A DNA stretch of 40,724 nucleotides from contig UZAN01041137.1 in NCBI GenBank assembly GCA_900618425.1, forward strand, positions 22,603 through 63,326, in the 5' to 3' direction. The DNA comes from Echinostoma caproni. Its lineage: Eukaryota; Platyhelminthes; Trematoda; Plagiorchiida; Echinostomatidae. The number at the start of each line of letters is the position of its first letter. Position 1 is the stretch's first letter. Below, in pieces: positions 1-12,057 of the stretch. The notes under the pieces were generated by a model. The model worked only from the letters and a program-made list of their open reading frames with translations, was not told the DNA's origin and ran no database searches. Made by a program: the position numbers and the translations under genes.

Positions 1-339
1 AAAGCGGACAAATGCTCAGGAGTGAGAAGTGACTTTTGTCTCGATGGTGTTATTCGGTATTGACGCTCCAGGTCAACCAGTTTCGCTTTTATCCATTTAT
101 CCATCATATTGCCATTGAAACTTCGATCCTCGGAAACCACTAACTGACTGCTTATTTCAGTAGGTTCCGTTTGTATCTGATGCTATCCCTGGCAAACAAA
201 ACATGTTTGCGCGGGACCGTTTGCAATGAACATCAATTACAAGTGGAAGGGACTGCAAAAACGGCTATCCAGGAATGTTTGTCGATAAGAAATTGCAAAG
301 TTATAGGTTAGCATGCTTGCATTCTGCCCATTAGTTCCT
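1..339. other. unassigned AT-rich non-coding DNA
   Basis: No open frame of useful length, repeat or RNA structure is visible here. The stretch immediately precedes hammerhead copy A, and no tRNA-like head of that element can be seen in it. Confidence 0.5.
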
Positions 340-344
340 GTATT

Positions 345-405
345 TGATCCCCAGTTAGGTCGATGGATTAGCACTGTTGATGAGACCCAACCAGGTCAAA
401 ACACC
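345..405 (+). ncRNA. decayed type I hammerhead ribozyme, copy A of the SINE family
   Basis: Seen: stem I arms CAGT (352-355) and ACTG (373-376), a core-like TTGATGA (377-383), a perfect 4-bp stem II GACC/GGTC (384-387 and 394-397) closing the hexaloop CAACCA, then AAAACACC (398-405). Against a hammerhead consensus (CTGANGA ... GAAA) two core bases are changed: C3 is T, and G12 is A. The position expected for the cleavage triplet reads CCC, so it should be inactive. The same layout, with the same flanking ACACC, occurs near 39.25 kb, which makes chance unlikely. No box A/B head is recognisable upstream, so this is a 5'-truncated or diverged copy. Confidence 0.5.
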
Positions 406-410
406 TGTCC

Positions 411-2703
411 ACTGCTTGCAAGCTTTTCATTTTAGGCTTCATTTGCTATATACATGATAAACTGACCTTTGGAATTTAAGGAAAGGCTAAGATAATTAGG
501 AGCAGATAAGAGCACCAGAATGCCGGCATTTACTTTTACAAGCAGATAAAAAGATATCACTTATTATAAGAACGGTGTCAGACGCGAGAAGTAGAGCATT
601 GAATGATCGATAACTAAGATGTTTATTATGATCCAAACCATCTTTTTATCTGCGATTGAAGGATAACTTGTCTGGTATTGCGGCTTTGGTCCGGATGTGT
701 GTACTCTTCCACCTGTCCCTATGCTTGCATCATCAGGCGCCGACCCGATCTCGTTCGCCAGCACGGGAGCGATTCGGATTTCTACGGGCGCGTTGCATCT
801 ACACCTTAGGGAGAAACCTCAGTCACAGATTCATATAAATGCTTGTTGACTAATTTATAAACTATTATGTGCGATCATAAGCGGTGGACATTACATCATA
901 GGTGTAAGCCAAGCTGTAGCAGTTAGAGTAAAATGTACTCGCAAAGTATGTTTTTGAAGTGAGCTGATTGTTCGAACCCAACCCCATTTTCCGATAAGGC
1001 GTATATACCTACTTGATCATTTGACACTGGGGTCAATTTCGTACATACACAGATGATTAATGCTGAATATAAAGTATTTGGATTGTAAGTTATCATACAT
1101 TCTTGTCTCACTGTCATTTATTTTAAAAATAAACGACTGACTGTCGATAGCGAAAAACGAGCGCGTTTTCCATGTTTTGCCATTCTCGTTGTATTCTGTA
1201 AGTTTGTAAAATAATACTGTTTGTCACAAAAATTGTTTTGAGGATTAGGAGGCTCATGGTAACAAATTCACATCACCAAACGTTATCTCCATTTTTTTCC
1301 AGGAATCCCAAGCTTAGACTCTAAGATGTCAACGTCTATTTATGAATCCTAAAACATATGCTTTATATCACTATTTTGTTTTTTGCAAACGACGTCAAAT
1401 GTGCCGAAAGAGAATCCGATGCAGTGTTACAAGGCAACAAAACAACGATAAAATACGAACGAAAGTCCCCATAAATCTTGTGAACAGAATGTAAAAACCT
1501 CTCTGGGGGAATATCAAAACTATGTGTCTGATGCATTCCTCAATCACCAAATGCGTGCTGCTTATGTGATGCAGACACAGGCATTTCGTTTATGAGTCCT
1601 GACAGCACTCCATAAAAAACTGAAAAACTTCGATACTACTTTTTTCAACTGAATTTCTAACGACATACTTTTTGATGTACGACAACTGAATTACGATTTA
1701 TTGAGGCTACTAAGAAGAGTATGCTAAAATGTTGCGCAATTTCCCAGGGTACTTGGCAGTTCTACTGTTGTTCGTTGAAACGAAACCGTAACCAGTGGTA
1801 TTGTTTGGCCCGAAAAATTGATTGGAGATTTTGTGTTTATTTGATTAGGTTTTCTGTTCCTAGATATCAAGCACAGCAGTTTTAGCAGCACTGCGCAAAT
1901 GCGTTCCATTGAAAAAGTCACCTTTTGGTTTTGTATTGTAATTTGTATTTGTTTGAGCAATTGTATAACTTTTACAAGCTGAGATATGCTTACATTTTGG
2001 TTAAAAATTGTACACTTGTCGTCAAACAGGAAGAACTGATAGAGATTTAGGCAAATCGTATGAAGTGCTATGTAAAAAGATGTCTTCAAAGTTAGATTAA
2101 TTTACGTCAAAGATTGACGTAATTCACTTATAATTCATTCCTCGTTGGTCAAGGTTTAAACCAAATATGTTACAGGGGAGTTCTAATGAATGTTTATTCA
2201 AGAGGGTAGATACCGATAAGAGGAACGAGTGATTGAGTGGGATCGACAAGAAGATAAGGGAATATGCGAAGGATTGGAGGGGTCGTTTAGAATTTTCTTG
2301 GCAAAGGTCGTACAAGACTGTATATGTTCATTATTAAGTTCTGTGATTATGGAATGGATTTCTTCGGTGAAATAAGTACAAAGCCAAGGAAGCAGCTGTC
2401 TCAGGGAGCTAAGAGATTAAAGCCTAAAGAGGAGGGATGACCGTGACACAGAATCAAAAGCAGGCAAATAATCAAGAAAAACGCAACAAACAGATTTCGC
2501 CGGGTTGTTTAGTGACTTACTCACAAAATTAATCAGAGTAGACAGGATCTGGTGTGTTCATATGCAAACTAAAGAGGATCATGATGAATGGTAACAGGTG
2601 ATAGTAAGCGACTCCGGATGGCTTTCGTAGTCAATTTTAGAACTACAAACGTCAATACAGTGAATCAAAAATATTTTGTAAGAACGTTTAAGGATGAAGT
2701 ATT
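411..2703. other. unassigned non-coding DNA
   Basis: Only short chance-length frames are present, the longest being 121 codons on the minus strand at 1724-2089 with low-complexity hydrophobic content. A segment near 962-1005 faintly resembles the middle of the SINE seen at 37.8 and 39.2 kb (a CCGATAAG motif after a C-rich run), but no ribozyme follows it. Confidence 0.45.
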
Positions 2704-2960
2704 TTGAACAGGTATTACAGTCGCCGATCGTCAGCATCGGGGATCATTTGTAGAGACAGAGACTCGTTGATGCGGAATGTCATCATACTAGTTAGACGGG
2801 CTGCTCCAAATTTGAGACACGCAGCAGAAAGACCATCGGGGTCACCGGATGACGATGGTTTGAAAGAACGTAGAAACTTAAAACTTTGATCATTGGAAAA
2901 AGGGATTAGATCGGAAATTGGAGCCTCACTACCATCCAGCACGCTTACTCTTCTTGATCC
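2704..2960 (-). pseudogene. non-LTR retrotransposon reverse transcriptase fragment (fingers region)
   Basis: Read on the minus strand, the frame contains LRSFKPSSSGDPDGLSAACL, then a run with KFGAARLTSMM and INESLSLQMIPDA. This is the 'L..lkpsKaaGpDgl...lLk.ga..l...l..l.N.sl....iP..W' block that opens the reverse transcriptase of CR1/Jockey-type LINEs. The next expected residues (W-R followed by a V-PI-K motif) are missing: after IPDA the frame runs into unrelated sequence and a stop at 2715. Upstream the similarity fades by about 2960. Only about 75 residues of a domain that normally exceeds 250 survive, so this is a dead internal fragment. It does not overlap in domain coverage with the other LINE pieces in the window, so its family membership relative to them cannot be decided. 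Confidence 0.6.
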
Positions 2961-5900
2961 AAGTATGATCGCCAGATTTTGTGAGGCACAGAATTCACAG
3001 ATTTCAATTTAAGCATATCCTGAAAAGAGTACATGTGGGTCCAAAAGGTGTTCGACATCTAGATAACAGTAAAATCCAGCCAGACAACGAGCACACAAAA
3101 CGTAGCGCAGCCAGTCGAAGGGCGCGCAAGAAGTACAAGCACCCTTTGCAAGAGCAAGGGCTGCAACTTCATCTTACATTGTTATCATTTATCTCGTGGT
3201 ATTTGAATCCGAGTACGAGGGTTTGGTAATCCGTTAAGTTGGAGCCGGCCAGTCTGGTTGGCTCTCAACAGCTTCCTTCATAATATAATAACAGACTTTG
3301 TGTCATAGTAGTCATAAGTGGAGTACATTGTTTAAAAGTTGCTATATTGAAATAAGTGCTAATCCACCAATCACACATTCGACGTCAAACCTCGATTGAC
3401 AGATGTAGCTAACCACGTTAAACATTAATTTTTTACATACAGGTTTTTATATCGCAGGTATAACGTAGGGTCCGAAAGTACATGTTGTTTTCCCTCAGTT
3501 GTGAAATCAGAATCGATTACTTTACACTACTGATATCACCGATTTTCTAATTTCCTTGTAAACGGTCCTAAATATATGGCGCCAGTAATGGCTTATTGGA
3601 TGCAATTCACAAAGATTGCCCCGAAAAAGGATTAATATTTTCGGATGCACAGACAACTAAAAATGTATAATCCATGTGATTGGTCTCATCGTTTTCAACT
3701 TTGAGAAAATGTAATTCCACTGATAAGTTTATCAATGACAACAGAAAAAGTGAGGGAGCTACCATACGCTACTGTTATTTTGCATTCAGTGTAGATTTTT
3801 CTGTGCTTGCTAGTTAACTGCTTGCGCAATGACTGCTTCTAATTAGTGTCCAACTAAACACCCAAATCTTAGTAAAATCATCTGAATTGGTGTAATTCCA
3901 GGTACTAAAATGCTACCGAGTCACGATGTCACAAAACTTACCATATACTAGCATTAGAAGAGCAACCGTAATGACCCTTCCTAAAGACCTTGGGTCACAC
4001 ATCTTAAATGACCATCCCATAGTATGTCGTGTATCCGAATCCTATTCCACCCCCTCGCCGTTTCACAGTTACAATAACTGATTTGTTAATTCCATTTTTT
4101 ATTAGTACCCTCTTCTAACCGTGGGTTTATTGGTTTTTGATATGCCCCTGAACTCCTCCATGTTGTGTAACTCACTGCCAATCTCAGGGAAAAACTCTAA
4201 AAATACAGTATTGAAAACCAATAAAAGCAGTATATTGTGAAAGCCTTGCTTCGGATTTCAACCATATACGTCGACATTATGCGTCTCTTTTATAATAACG
4301 AAAACGCATATAACTGTGCAGCAGATGTCGACTGGCAAAGTCTTCTATCGATTGAAAGCAATGGTCCAATTTGCATTTTACTAAAAATGTCTTTTTAACA
4401 CCCAAGACATTAATCATCGTTAGTTCTCACAAATCGTTGGAAGTTATCAGAGATGAATTGGAAATTAAATAACAACTTGTATTCAAACACCTCTGTGATA
4501 AAACTTGCACAACACTAAGCGGCGATTCCACTCATTCATCTCACAACCAAAATGCGTGTTATACGCTTTTCATATGCACTCCTTAAGTCCTTCCACACTG
4601 ATAGAAGAGCAATCATTTCGGTTGGGATGTGTCTAATGCAGTTTTGATGTACCAAGCACATCCGTTGACACACCCACACGCCCACACAAATAGATCTCAT
4701 AAAGTGTTATGTTTCATTTCAGAATTTCGTAGACTTGAGGAAAAGCAATCTGTTCCCTTCCTCCAGTCAAAACTATGTCTGTCATTGAAAACAAAAAAAC
4801 ATTTCACGAGACTGCTTCCTTATCAATCGCATTCTGTCATACTGGTCGTCCACCGTTCACAGTTTCGGGCCAGATGTTACTGAAGCTGACATCAACCGCA
4901 ACAGATGATAACCATCGCACAGTACACATTCGCCGCGTGCGAGCAAAGATTTTGGTAGTTCACTCAAAAAGACAAAACTGTAAACAACTGCTCAGTCGCT
5001 GTACCATTCTCCTCAATTGCGTGTACTAGTTTGCCTAGACAGTCTCAGCGGAAAATTCTTCTTATCATATTACACACATCAGGCATGTGATTCACTATTC
5101 CGAACCTTACTGATGCAAAGAACAACGTTTTATCTTGCATTTTTTAAATTCCTTTCATTTAAAATAGAGACTTACAAAATTAAATTCAGAAACGGCGAAT
5201 CGAAGTTAATGAAATTATTTTTGTGACTTTAGAGAAACTGGAGAAATCTAGGCGGTAGCGTTGGATTTGGATCAGATTTCGCCTAACGATATGTAACACA
5301 TGATGCACGTATAATAATTTTTTTTAATCGGTTGGAAAAGCCGCATAGGTATGCGTTTTACTTGAGTTCACTTTCTTGGTTGTAAATATGTACATGTAAA
5401 CTATCAGCCGAAAGGGAGTGAAAAAGAGGGGAAATCTGGAATTGATGAAAACCGGGAGAAATGCGTTGACATTCTCTGGCAAAGGAAAATCTGTTTCGCC
5501 AAAAGCGAGATGGAACGCGTGAAAAACTCTGATAAAATACTGAGACGAATCACGTGTGTCATCTGAAATCACATCGAACCAATGATGGCAGACCCGGATA
5601 AGTAGACTGTTTCCGATTGAATAATCAAGGGACTGTGCAATTGTACTTGGACTGAGTAGAAAACTCAGTGGACGGAAATGTTGGCTCTGAAAAACCCGGG
5701 GGCGGGGCTGCAAACAACGGAACTATGGTAATTATTTATATCTTTCAGAAGACATATTGAAGCAAACATTCGGAGCCCGGTTTGATAAAATCTGCACATA
5801 CTCACGAAGAAACGTTGGGTGCGGAATGACTGCAAATTTAAATGGCTTATTGCAGCAAATAATGTTTCCTACTTCTTATATTTTTCCTTGAAAAAAATAA

Positions 5901-7507
5901 GGATGAAGAGAAACTCCGGTTTATATTTGAGTGAGCTCTCTGAAAATTACCGAAAACCACCCATTCGAATTTTGAACTCAGGCATTACAATGCGCTCCAG
6001 TGGCAAATAGCAGATTGTGCAGCATTCATCCTGTGGCCGCAAGCCTCACATCGTACCAGATGATTAAGTTGGATGATTGGTTGGCTTTTATTCTGTAAAT
6101 CAATTACGATTTCCAATATTTACACTTGTTCAAAGTTCGTTATCTAACATAAACATTAACTTTACTCAAAAGACCGTAGACGTTGATTCTGCAGATTTAC
6201 GCATTGCAATTGAAGCTGTCACCGTTTCTGTTTGCACCCAATGAACCACAAAAACGGAACCAATTTCAAGTGTTTCATTTCATGAAATGTTCGATTCCTG
6301 GATCTCTTTGGAAATAATGAATGCACGATGCAGTGTGTGGTCCGTTGTTTGAATGAATGACGTGATGTTGTGAGACATTTTCTTAGAGCCGGGTGTAACA
6401 ATAAAGGCGTGTAGGGGAAACACATGCTTTAAGCACTTTCGTCGAGACTCAACCTTTTAAATTATATTAAATTAATTGGATATACATAATCAAACAGGAC
6501 GGAGGCAGACCATTGGTTGAAAGAGAGATGTATTGTGGATTGTTAAGGTAGAATTCAAAAAGCATTTGTTATATCGAACGAAGTAAGTTAAATACAACCA
6601 GTTTTTTACCGTTGTCGGTGATCAAAGTGCAGACAACAACTTTATCCTGGAGCTTCAATGTTCATGATCCACGGTCAAAATGGCAAATAGCCCTGTGTGA
6701 AATATGATATGGTGCCTCCATTGTAAAGTGATAATTTTAGCGAATAACCACTGGTGAGTGCGATCGAAAAATAATTTACTTTTTAATTTAACAAATGTTA
6801 CATCATTCATTGTGTCACTAAGAAGCCTTTTACTACATCCTTGCACTTAACTGGTTTCTGGTCGGGTCAACACGATAGTTAAGTTGAGAAGGAAACATTT
6901 CTTTGTGAATTCCTGCTGGCAGTCGTCGTTAGGAAACCATTACAGAACCTCCGTAGCTGCTGTCTAATGTTATAACGTAATACGTAAAATTCCTAATTTT
7001 CCGAAATGCATTTACCGAAAAGATTCCACAAATGTCATCCTAAGGAAGGATACACCGTTTGATTTTCATGCAAGGATTGTGAGCGCCATATTTATGTTCA
7101 TCGTTGCATCGGAAGTTATTTTGTTATCTATTTTCTGTTTTATCGTCGTTCGAATCTCATGAATGTTTTTCCCTGTGCACAAAATACCCCCACTCCATAA
7201 TTTTTGCTTCTCAGCTCCTGGAATTTCTAGCTAATCCAAGAAAAACTAAGTTCCCGTGTGTCAACCTGTGTATGGACACATATCCAGTAAAGATGAATGT
7301 TTTGCAAAGTACCTGACCTCAATGATCTTATCAAGTGCACATAAACAGTTGTGTGATATGCATACCGGAATCGTGGAGCACTCACTGATATATATAATCG
7401 GTTTTGAAAATAATAGGTTATGAAAAATAAAAGTTGGATAATCGCCCTCATTAGATCCACTTCATTCGGAAAGTCCGAAGCCTTAACTGTTTTCTCCGTC
7501 GTTTCTA
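2961..7507. other. unassigned non-coding DNA
   Basis: No recognisable gene. The longest frame is 129 codons on the minus strand (5324-5713); this length is expected by chance in a window of this size, and no motif was recognised. A good minus-strand splice donor consensus (ATG followed by GTAAGT) lies at 3937-3945 with an acceptor-like CTTTAG about 43 nt upstream, but there is no supporting protein similarity. Short CA-rich tracts occur near 4670-4690. Confidence 0.45.
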
Positions 7508-7696
7508 TTAACCACCGACCTCTCCAATCGCGTCTTCCTCCGGTTGAAGCATGATAATTGTCACTTGCTGTTGCGATTTTGATTTCAATATTTTTTTCAT
7601 TCTGTACAGTTGCTCAACGACACAGTGCTTTATATTCAACCACGTTTCACATTTTTGCTGCCTCCTTTGAAACTTTTCATTGATGTTAGCTCTGCG
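7508..7696 (-). CDS. putative terminal exon of an unidentified gene (low confidence)
   Basis: On the minus strand a long pyrimidine-rich run ending in TTTCATCAG directly precedes a stop-free 62-codon stretch that starts in phase 0 and ends at a TAA-type stop at 7508. The peptide is hydrophilic and helix-prone, with an Arg/Gln/Lys-rich first half (FQRRQQKCETW), two cysteines, a Lys/Ser/Gln-rich middle and an acidic tail (QPEEDAIGEVGG). No family was recognised. There is no clear AATAAA soon after the stop. A stop-free run of this length is common by chance; the splice-like border and balanced composition are the only reasons to list it. Confidence 0.18.
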   Translation of the reverse strand, partial: RRANINEKFQRRQQKCETWLNIKHCVVEQLYRMKKILKSKSQQQVTIIMLQPEEDAIGEVGG

Positions 7697-8267
7697 CTGA
7701 TGAAAGCTTTGAGATGCGAGAAGGAACAAAAATAAGAGTTTCCCCCAGTCAACGCTGCCAACCAGGTTTCCTCGCAAATTGAGTCATATATGAGGAGACT
7801 AATTCCTTCATTATCAGAAGAAGTTCCAGGTGCTGGAAATGGGAGAAAGATGCGGCAAATTATCAGATGAAAGGGTAATCAAAGAACCTGCTAACATGGG
7901 CAGTCGTGGTGACGCATTCATTTTTACTTCTCGCTGTTTTCTGCCGTTGTGTTTTGTCAACTATGCTTCGGTGATGTAAGTGTGTTGGGACACATATGAA
8001 CAAACAATAGGTAAACATATCTCAAGTTATGAGCAATCCGGTTCAGAAACCAGACAGTATATAACTTTATGTTCATAGATGTTTATCAACGGCTTGCAAG
8101 CAAACTTGGTGCCAAAGCCACACAAAAATTAAGGAAATAGTGGTGGAGGAATACAAAGCAGTGCAAAGGCAGGCCAAATAGTTAAGTTCAAAAAGCAAGA
8201 AGAACAATTGTGTTTGTTTGTTTCACGTACACTTTTAAATATTCTTCCTACCAGTCTATCGTTTATC

Positions 8268-8560
8268 TTAAGAAAGCAAGGGATTTCGGCAGGCAGACCG
8301 TGCAGTATTCGGGCTACTGACTCCATTCTGAGCCTTATCTCTCAGCTTATCTAACCAACGACAATCCTTATCCATTGGGCTCCAACCTGGAAGGCGGGCT
8401 GCACCAACCAAAACCCAAGCTGAAACCAGCTTCCTCATACCTGTGCGCCATGTCATCGTCTGACTGCCGCGGCCCTCTTTCAGCTTTGCTCGGCATGTGC
8501 GAAGATAGCACAGAAAGGTAGTCGGTGATGAGGCGTATGTAAAAGGTGACTGTTGTGTCC
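8268..8560 (-). pseudogene. LINE C-terminal tail fragment (RTE-like, 'RGGQ..TW...LPGWGP' type)
   Basis: The minus-strand frame reads through GRGSQTMTWRTGMRK, then GAARLPGWSPMD, then CRWLDKLRDKAQN. As recalled from trematode sequences, many LINE-derived proteins end with a block of the form 'RGGQ.lTW.rgmke....l..vG..RLPGWGPrD....WLetL.DmA.Nr.QW', and the present frame follows it almost position by position. The usual final QWRSCC is replaced by unrelated residues before the stop at 8268. The part before the block (palm, thumb) is absent or unrecognisable, so this is a short 3' fragment. The surroundings (8.38-8.78 kb) are richer in G+C than the rest of the window. Confidence 0.6.
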
Positions 8561-9070
8561 CACATTTAGTAGGTAAATGAGCACACATCGAACTAGGCAG
8601 TACGTTTATTGTAAACAGTAAATATCCAGCCGGTTCACAAACCGGGGAACAGGCAGGAATGATCAGTGTGCAGGAAGGCAGGCAGGCAGGCGACCGAGTC
8701 CGGCTCACACGTCACATGCAATGCGACGTNGACGTGTGAGCCGGACTCGGCCGCCTGTCCAGGTAATGAAAGGCAGGATGGAACGGGATATCGACTCAAG
8801 CCCCTAGGTGGACCATAGAACAACGACATAAAAAGGAACAGCGCATCTAGAGGAAAAACCGACCAATCAATCACCTTCAATACGTTCACGCACATGNTGA
8901 AACGGCTCAAGCCAGTGTTTAGGGAGAAGCGGACAGGTGGCCTTAAGTATCTGACATAAGAACCGATGCGGGATAGATAATAAACGTCCACCTTGGAAGC
9001 GGGGAAAGGTCACAAAAATAGAAGTGAGACAGATGTGCTGGTAGGAACATGTCACAAATCGTATCATGTC
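8561..9070. other. GC-richer repeat-like block flanking the LINE tail
   Basis: This stretch contains a GGCA-rich tract (about 8674-8691), a strong palindrome around an ambiguous base at 8730, and a second ambiguous base at 8897. On the minus strand a polyadenylation-like ACAATAAACG lies near 8600-8610. Open frames here cross the N and cannot be trusted. It is probably repeat sequence; family unknown. Confidence 0.4.
8685..8759. repeat. long inverted repeat with an N in the loop
   Basis: 8694-8713 and 8731-8750 are exact reverse complements (20/20). The pairing continues outward to 8685 and 8759 with one mismatch and one G-T pair. The loop is 17 nt and its last base is N. This is either a true palindrome or a fold-back join made during sequencing or assembly. 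Confidence 0.9.
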
Positions 9071-10739
9071 TAAAGATCAAACGTTTCCTCAAGCAGGTAA
9101 AAGAGCACGTAACAGGTTAGGAGTAATGTTCGAATACTGAAAGTTGGTGGACTGGTTATATTATGTCATGCTTTATTACAATAAATTCACAAGTACTGCG
9201 TGCTGTGGGTTAACAGATTTTATTGTGTCGATTAAAGTGATTCAAATGTGTCGAGAACAATTGCTCAGGGGTGAATATGCATTGGTCTCCGAGTGAGGAT
9301 CAAAAAGTGTTCTAAACGGCAGATAAATCTGCCACATCGCCGGATGGAGGTCAAAAAGAGGGAGGGCAATAGCACAAAGCGTTGTGAATGGTGAATTAAG
9401 GAACAAGTTGAATTTCTTCATAACGCAAAGACCTTAACAGTGCTCATTGAGAGACTTTTTGCAGGAAATGCATTGATAACAGAAGTCAAGGTAATCGTTT
9501 CAAAACTGTTACTCAACAATTTGGAAGCTCTTCAGGTTGCTTTACTTTCCCGGCAATAAATTCTCATATGAATTAATGACTTTCTAGTCGTCCTTCCTTG
9601 CATCCTTGCACGCAATTCTGGGCTAGTTTGTTTACATAATAAAATAATGCGTTTAGTTATTTTGTCCCCTCCCCCGCTGCCTTCCAATCACATATGCATA
9701 GTGATATACCATGTAAGCCTTGCCGAAGTCAGTTCTCGCACGAATCATACTATCCCATCAAAGTTACATAACCAGATATCAGCGTACCGAACAGCGTGCC
9801 ACCCTGAAATACATAAGAATACTATCTGGGCAGTTTTGATGGTAAGGCAGTTGTGTGTCCTTTTACAAGCCCGGTACATAGAGTAAATATCTCCTAAACA
9901 TACACGGCACCATGTGCAGTTCAAGAAATACATGTGACTTTAAAATGTTTCACCGCGTTCTTAACTGATATTTGCTTTTCTTGAATGATCAGCAACAATT
10001 TTGCGAAAATGTATCATGATATACTGCCTGCATTACACTACATGAGCAATGGAGGATTTGTTTGTTCGTATTTAGCTGTAATTAGCTGTAACTACTATCG
10101 CCGACATTCCGAGATTTGAGTAAAATATGTATGATGCAGAGGAAAAGATTCTTTTTTAGAAATAAGTTGCTAAAATGCCATGATTTCCTAAAATAACATC
10201 AATAACTTAAAAGCGCTTTTGATTTCAATATGCTCAAAAGTTCTCTATGTGGAAAGTGAGACTCGAAATTGGGTAAAAATTAACAAAATATTGATTGATT
10301 GATTTTGAGAATGGAATATAAATCCAATCGTACACACCTGGTAAGAATCGAATATAAAATACAGAGATTTATTTTTCATTTCTGCTCTGTTGAATAATTG
10401 GATTACTTTTCATCTTGAGAGAATTTTGTACTCGTAAAATACTGTTTCTTCTGTTCTGCTAAGTCGAGAAAGGGGCGTTACGATTTTACGAGATAACCAG
10501 CAACAGGCAACCGTCCTCAAATAAAACACAAATGTCATCAGGTTTTTTGTGGCTTGAGAAACTAAGTAGAATACCTGGGGATAGTGTTGAAATAAAGTGA
10601 AAAATAATCCATCGGTCAGAAAATAACGAAATTTGGCAATTAAATCCAGGATGATATTCGTGAAGCACCGTATAAGAAGACAATTATTTGTGCTTTTCAA
10701 AATATCAAGCCACCGAAATATTCCTCTTTGTATATTTCT
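9071..10739. other. unassigned non-coding DNA
   Basis: No gene was recognised. A 79-codon frame (9647-9886) has a donor-like ATG|GTAAGG near 9840 but no other support. A short direct repeat of TAGCTGTAAT lies near 10074-10093, and GATT repeats near 10290. Confidence 0.45.
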
Positions 10740-10759
10740 TCATTTTTACTTCATTTGAT

Positions 10760-10966
10760 TGGATTCACAATTCGCCACAAGCGGAAATTCTCGTATTTCC
10801 TCGGGGACCAGCAGCTACCACATACGTCTAGCGAAAAAGACTTAGGTATTGTTGTTCAGGAGGATTTAAGCTGCTCCAACAACTGTGCTAAGGCTTCGTC
10901 TGCTGCTATGAAGAATGTCGGCTTACTTCGGCGAGTCTTTGCCCGGTTTGAATCATCACTATTCCC
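10760..10966 (+). pseudogene. LINE reverse transcriptase, C-terminal part, running into a gap
   Basis: The frame contains IRHKRKFSYFLGDQQLP, then SSEKDLGIVVQEDLSCSNNC, then LLRRVFARFESSLF. This matches the region after the catalytic palm of CR1/Jockey-superfamily reverse transcriptases ('Y.l.g..L....s.kDLGv.v..dL..s.hc.....kA...l.li.r.F'). The YxDD box and everything upstream are absent, so the copy is truncated at its 5' end and cannot make an active enzyme. The visible 70 codons have no stop or frameshift, which suggests a fairly young copy. The continuation is lost in the run of Ns. Confidence 0.75.
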
Positions 10967-11918
10967 NNNNNNNNNNNNNNNNNNNNNNNNNNNNNNNNNN
11001 NNNNNNNNNNNNNNNNNNNNNNNNNNNNNNNNNNNNNNNNNNNNNNNNNNNNNNNNNNNNNNNNNNNNNNNNNNNNNNNNNNNNNNNNNNNNNNNNNNNN
11101 NNNNNNNNNNNNNNNNNNNNNNNNNNNNNNNNNNNNNNNNNNNNNNNNNNNNNNNNNNNNNNNNNNNNNNNNNNNNNNNNNNNNNNNNNNNNNNNNNNNN
11201 NNNNNNNNNNNNNNNNNNNNNNNNNNNNNNNNNNNNNNNNNNNNNNNNNNNNNNNNNNNNNNNNNNNNNNNNNNNNNNNNNNNNNNNNNNNNNNNNNNNN
11301 NNNNNNNNNNNNNNNNNNNNNNNNNNNNNNNNNNNNNNNNNNNNNNNNNNNNNNNNNNNNNNNNNNNNNNNNNNNNNNNNNNNNNNNNNNNNNNNNNNNN
11401 NNNNNNNNNNNNNNNNNNNNNNNNNNNNNNNNNNNNNNNNNNNNNNNNNNNNNNNNNNNNNNNNNNNNNNNNNNNNNNNNNNNNNNNNNNNNNNNNNNNN
11501 NNNNNNNNNNNNNNNNNNNNNNNNNNNNNNNNNNNNNNNNNNNNNNNNNNNNNNNNNNNNNNNNNNNNNNNNNNNNNNNNNNNNNNNNNNNNNNNNNNNN
11601 NNNNNNNNNNNNNNNNNNNNNNNNNNNNNNNNNNNNNNNNNNNNNNNNNNNNNNNNNNNNNNNNNNNNNNNNNNNNNNNNNNNNNNNNNNNNNNNNNNNN
11701 NNNNNNNNNNNNNNNNNNNNNNNNNNNNNNNNNNNNNNNNNNNNNNNNNNNNNNNNNNNNNNNNNNNNNNNNNNNNNNNNNNNNNNNNNNNNNNNNNNNN
11801 NNNNNNNNNNNNNNNNNNNNNNNNNNNNNNNNNNNNNNNNNNNNNNNNNNNNNNNNNNNNNNNNNNNNNNNNNNNNNNNNNNNNNNNNNNNNNNNNNNNN
11901 NNNNNNNNNNNNNNNNNN
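10967..11918. other. assembly gap, 952 Ns
   Basis: This is an unbroken run of N inside a LINE copy. Apparent open frames across it are meaningless. Confidence 0.99.
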
Positions 11919-12057
11919 TCGTACACTAAAGGCCTACATTCTCTATCTCCTACCTGGATCCCTATGTGACTCCTTTTTTGATGTGTAACGATTCATCTAT
12001 GTAATTATCCTATGGGGCAAGAGAAGCACCAGCTTGTAAGCTATTCCCATAATAAAA

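Noticed and set aside
962..1010. Segment resembling the SINE middle (AGCT, C-rich run, CCGATAAG)
   Set aside because: The match is short and gapped, no box B follows at the right distance and no ribozyme is present.
1724..2089. 121-codon minus-strand frame
   Set aside because: Low-complexity hydrophobic and Ile/Gln-rich content, no motif and no splice borders.
5324..5713. 129-codon minus-strand frame
   Set aside because: No recognisable motif, and a frame of this length is expected once or more by chance in a window of this size.
10728..11988. Open frames of 350-410 codons
   Set aside because: They consist almost entirely of Ns in the assembly gap; only the flanks carry information.
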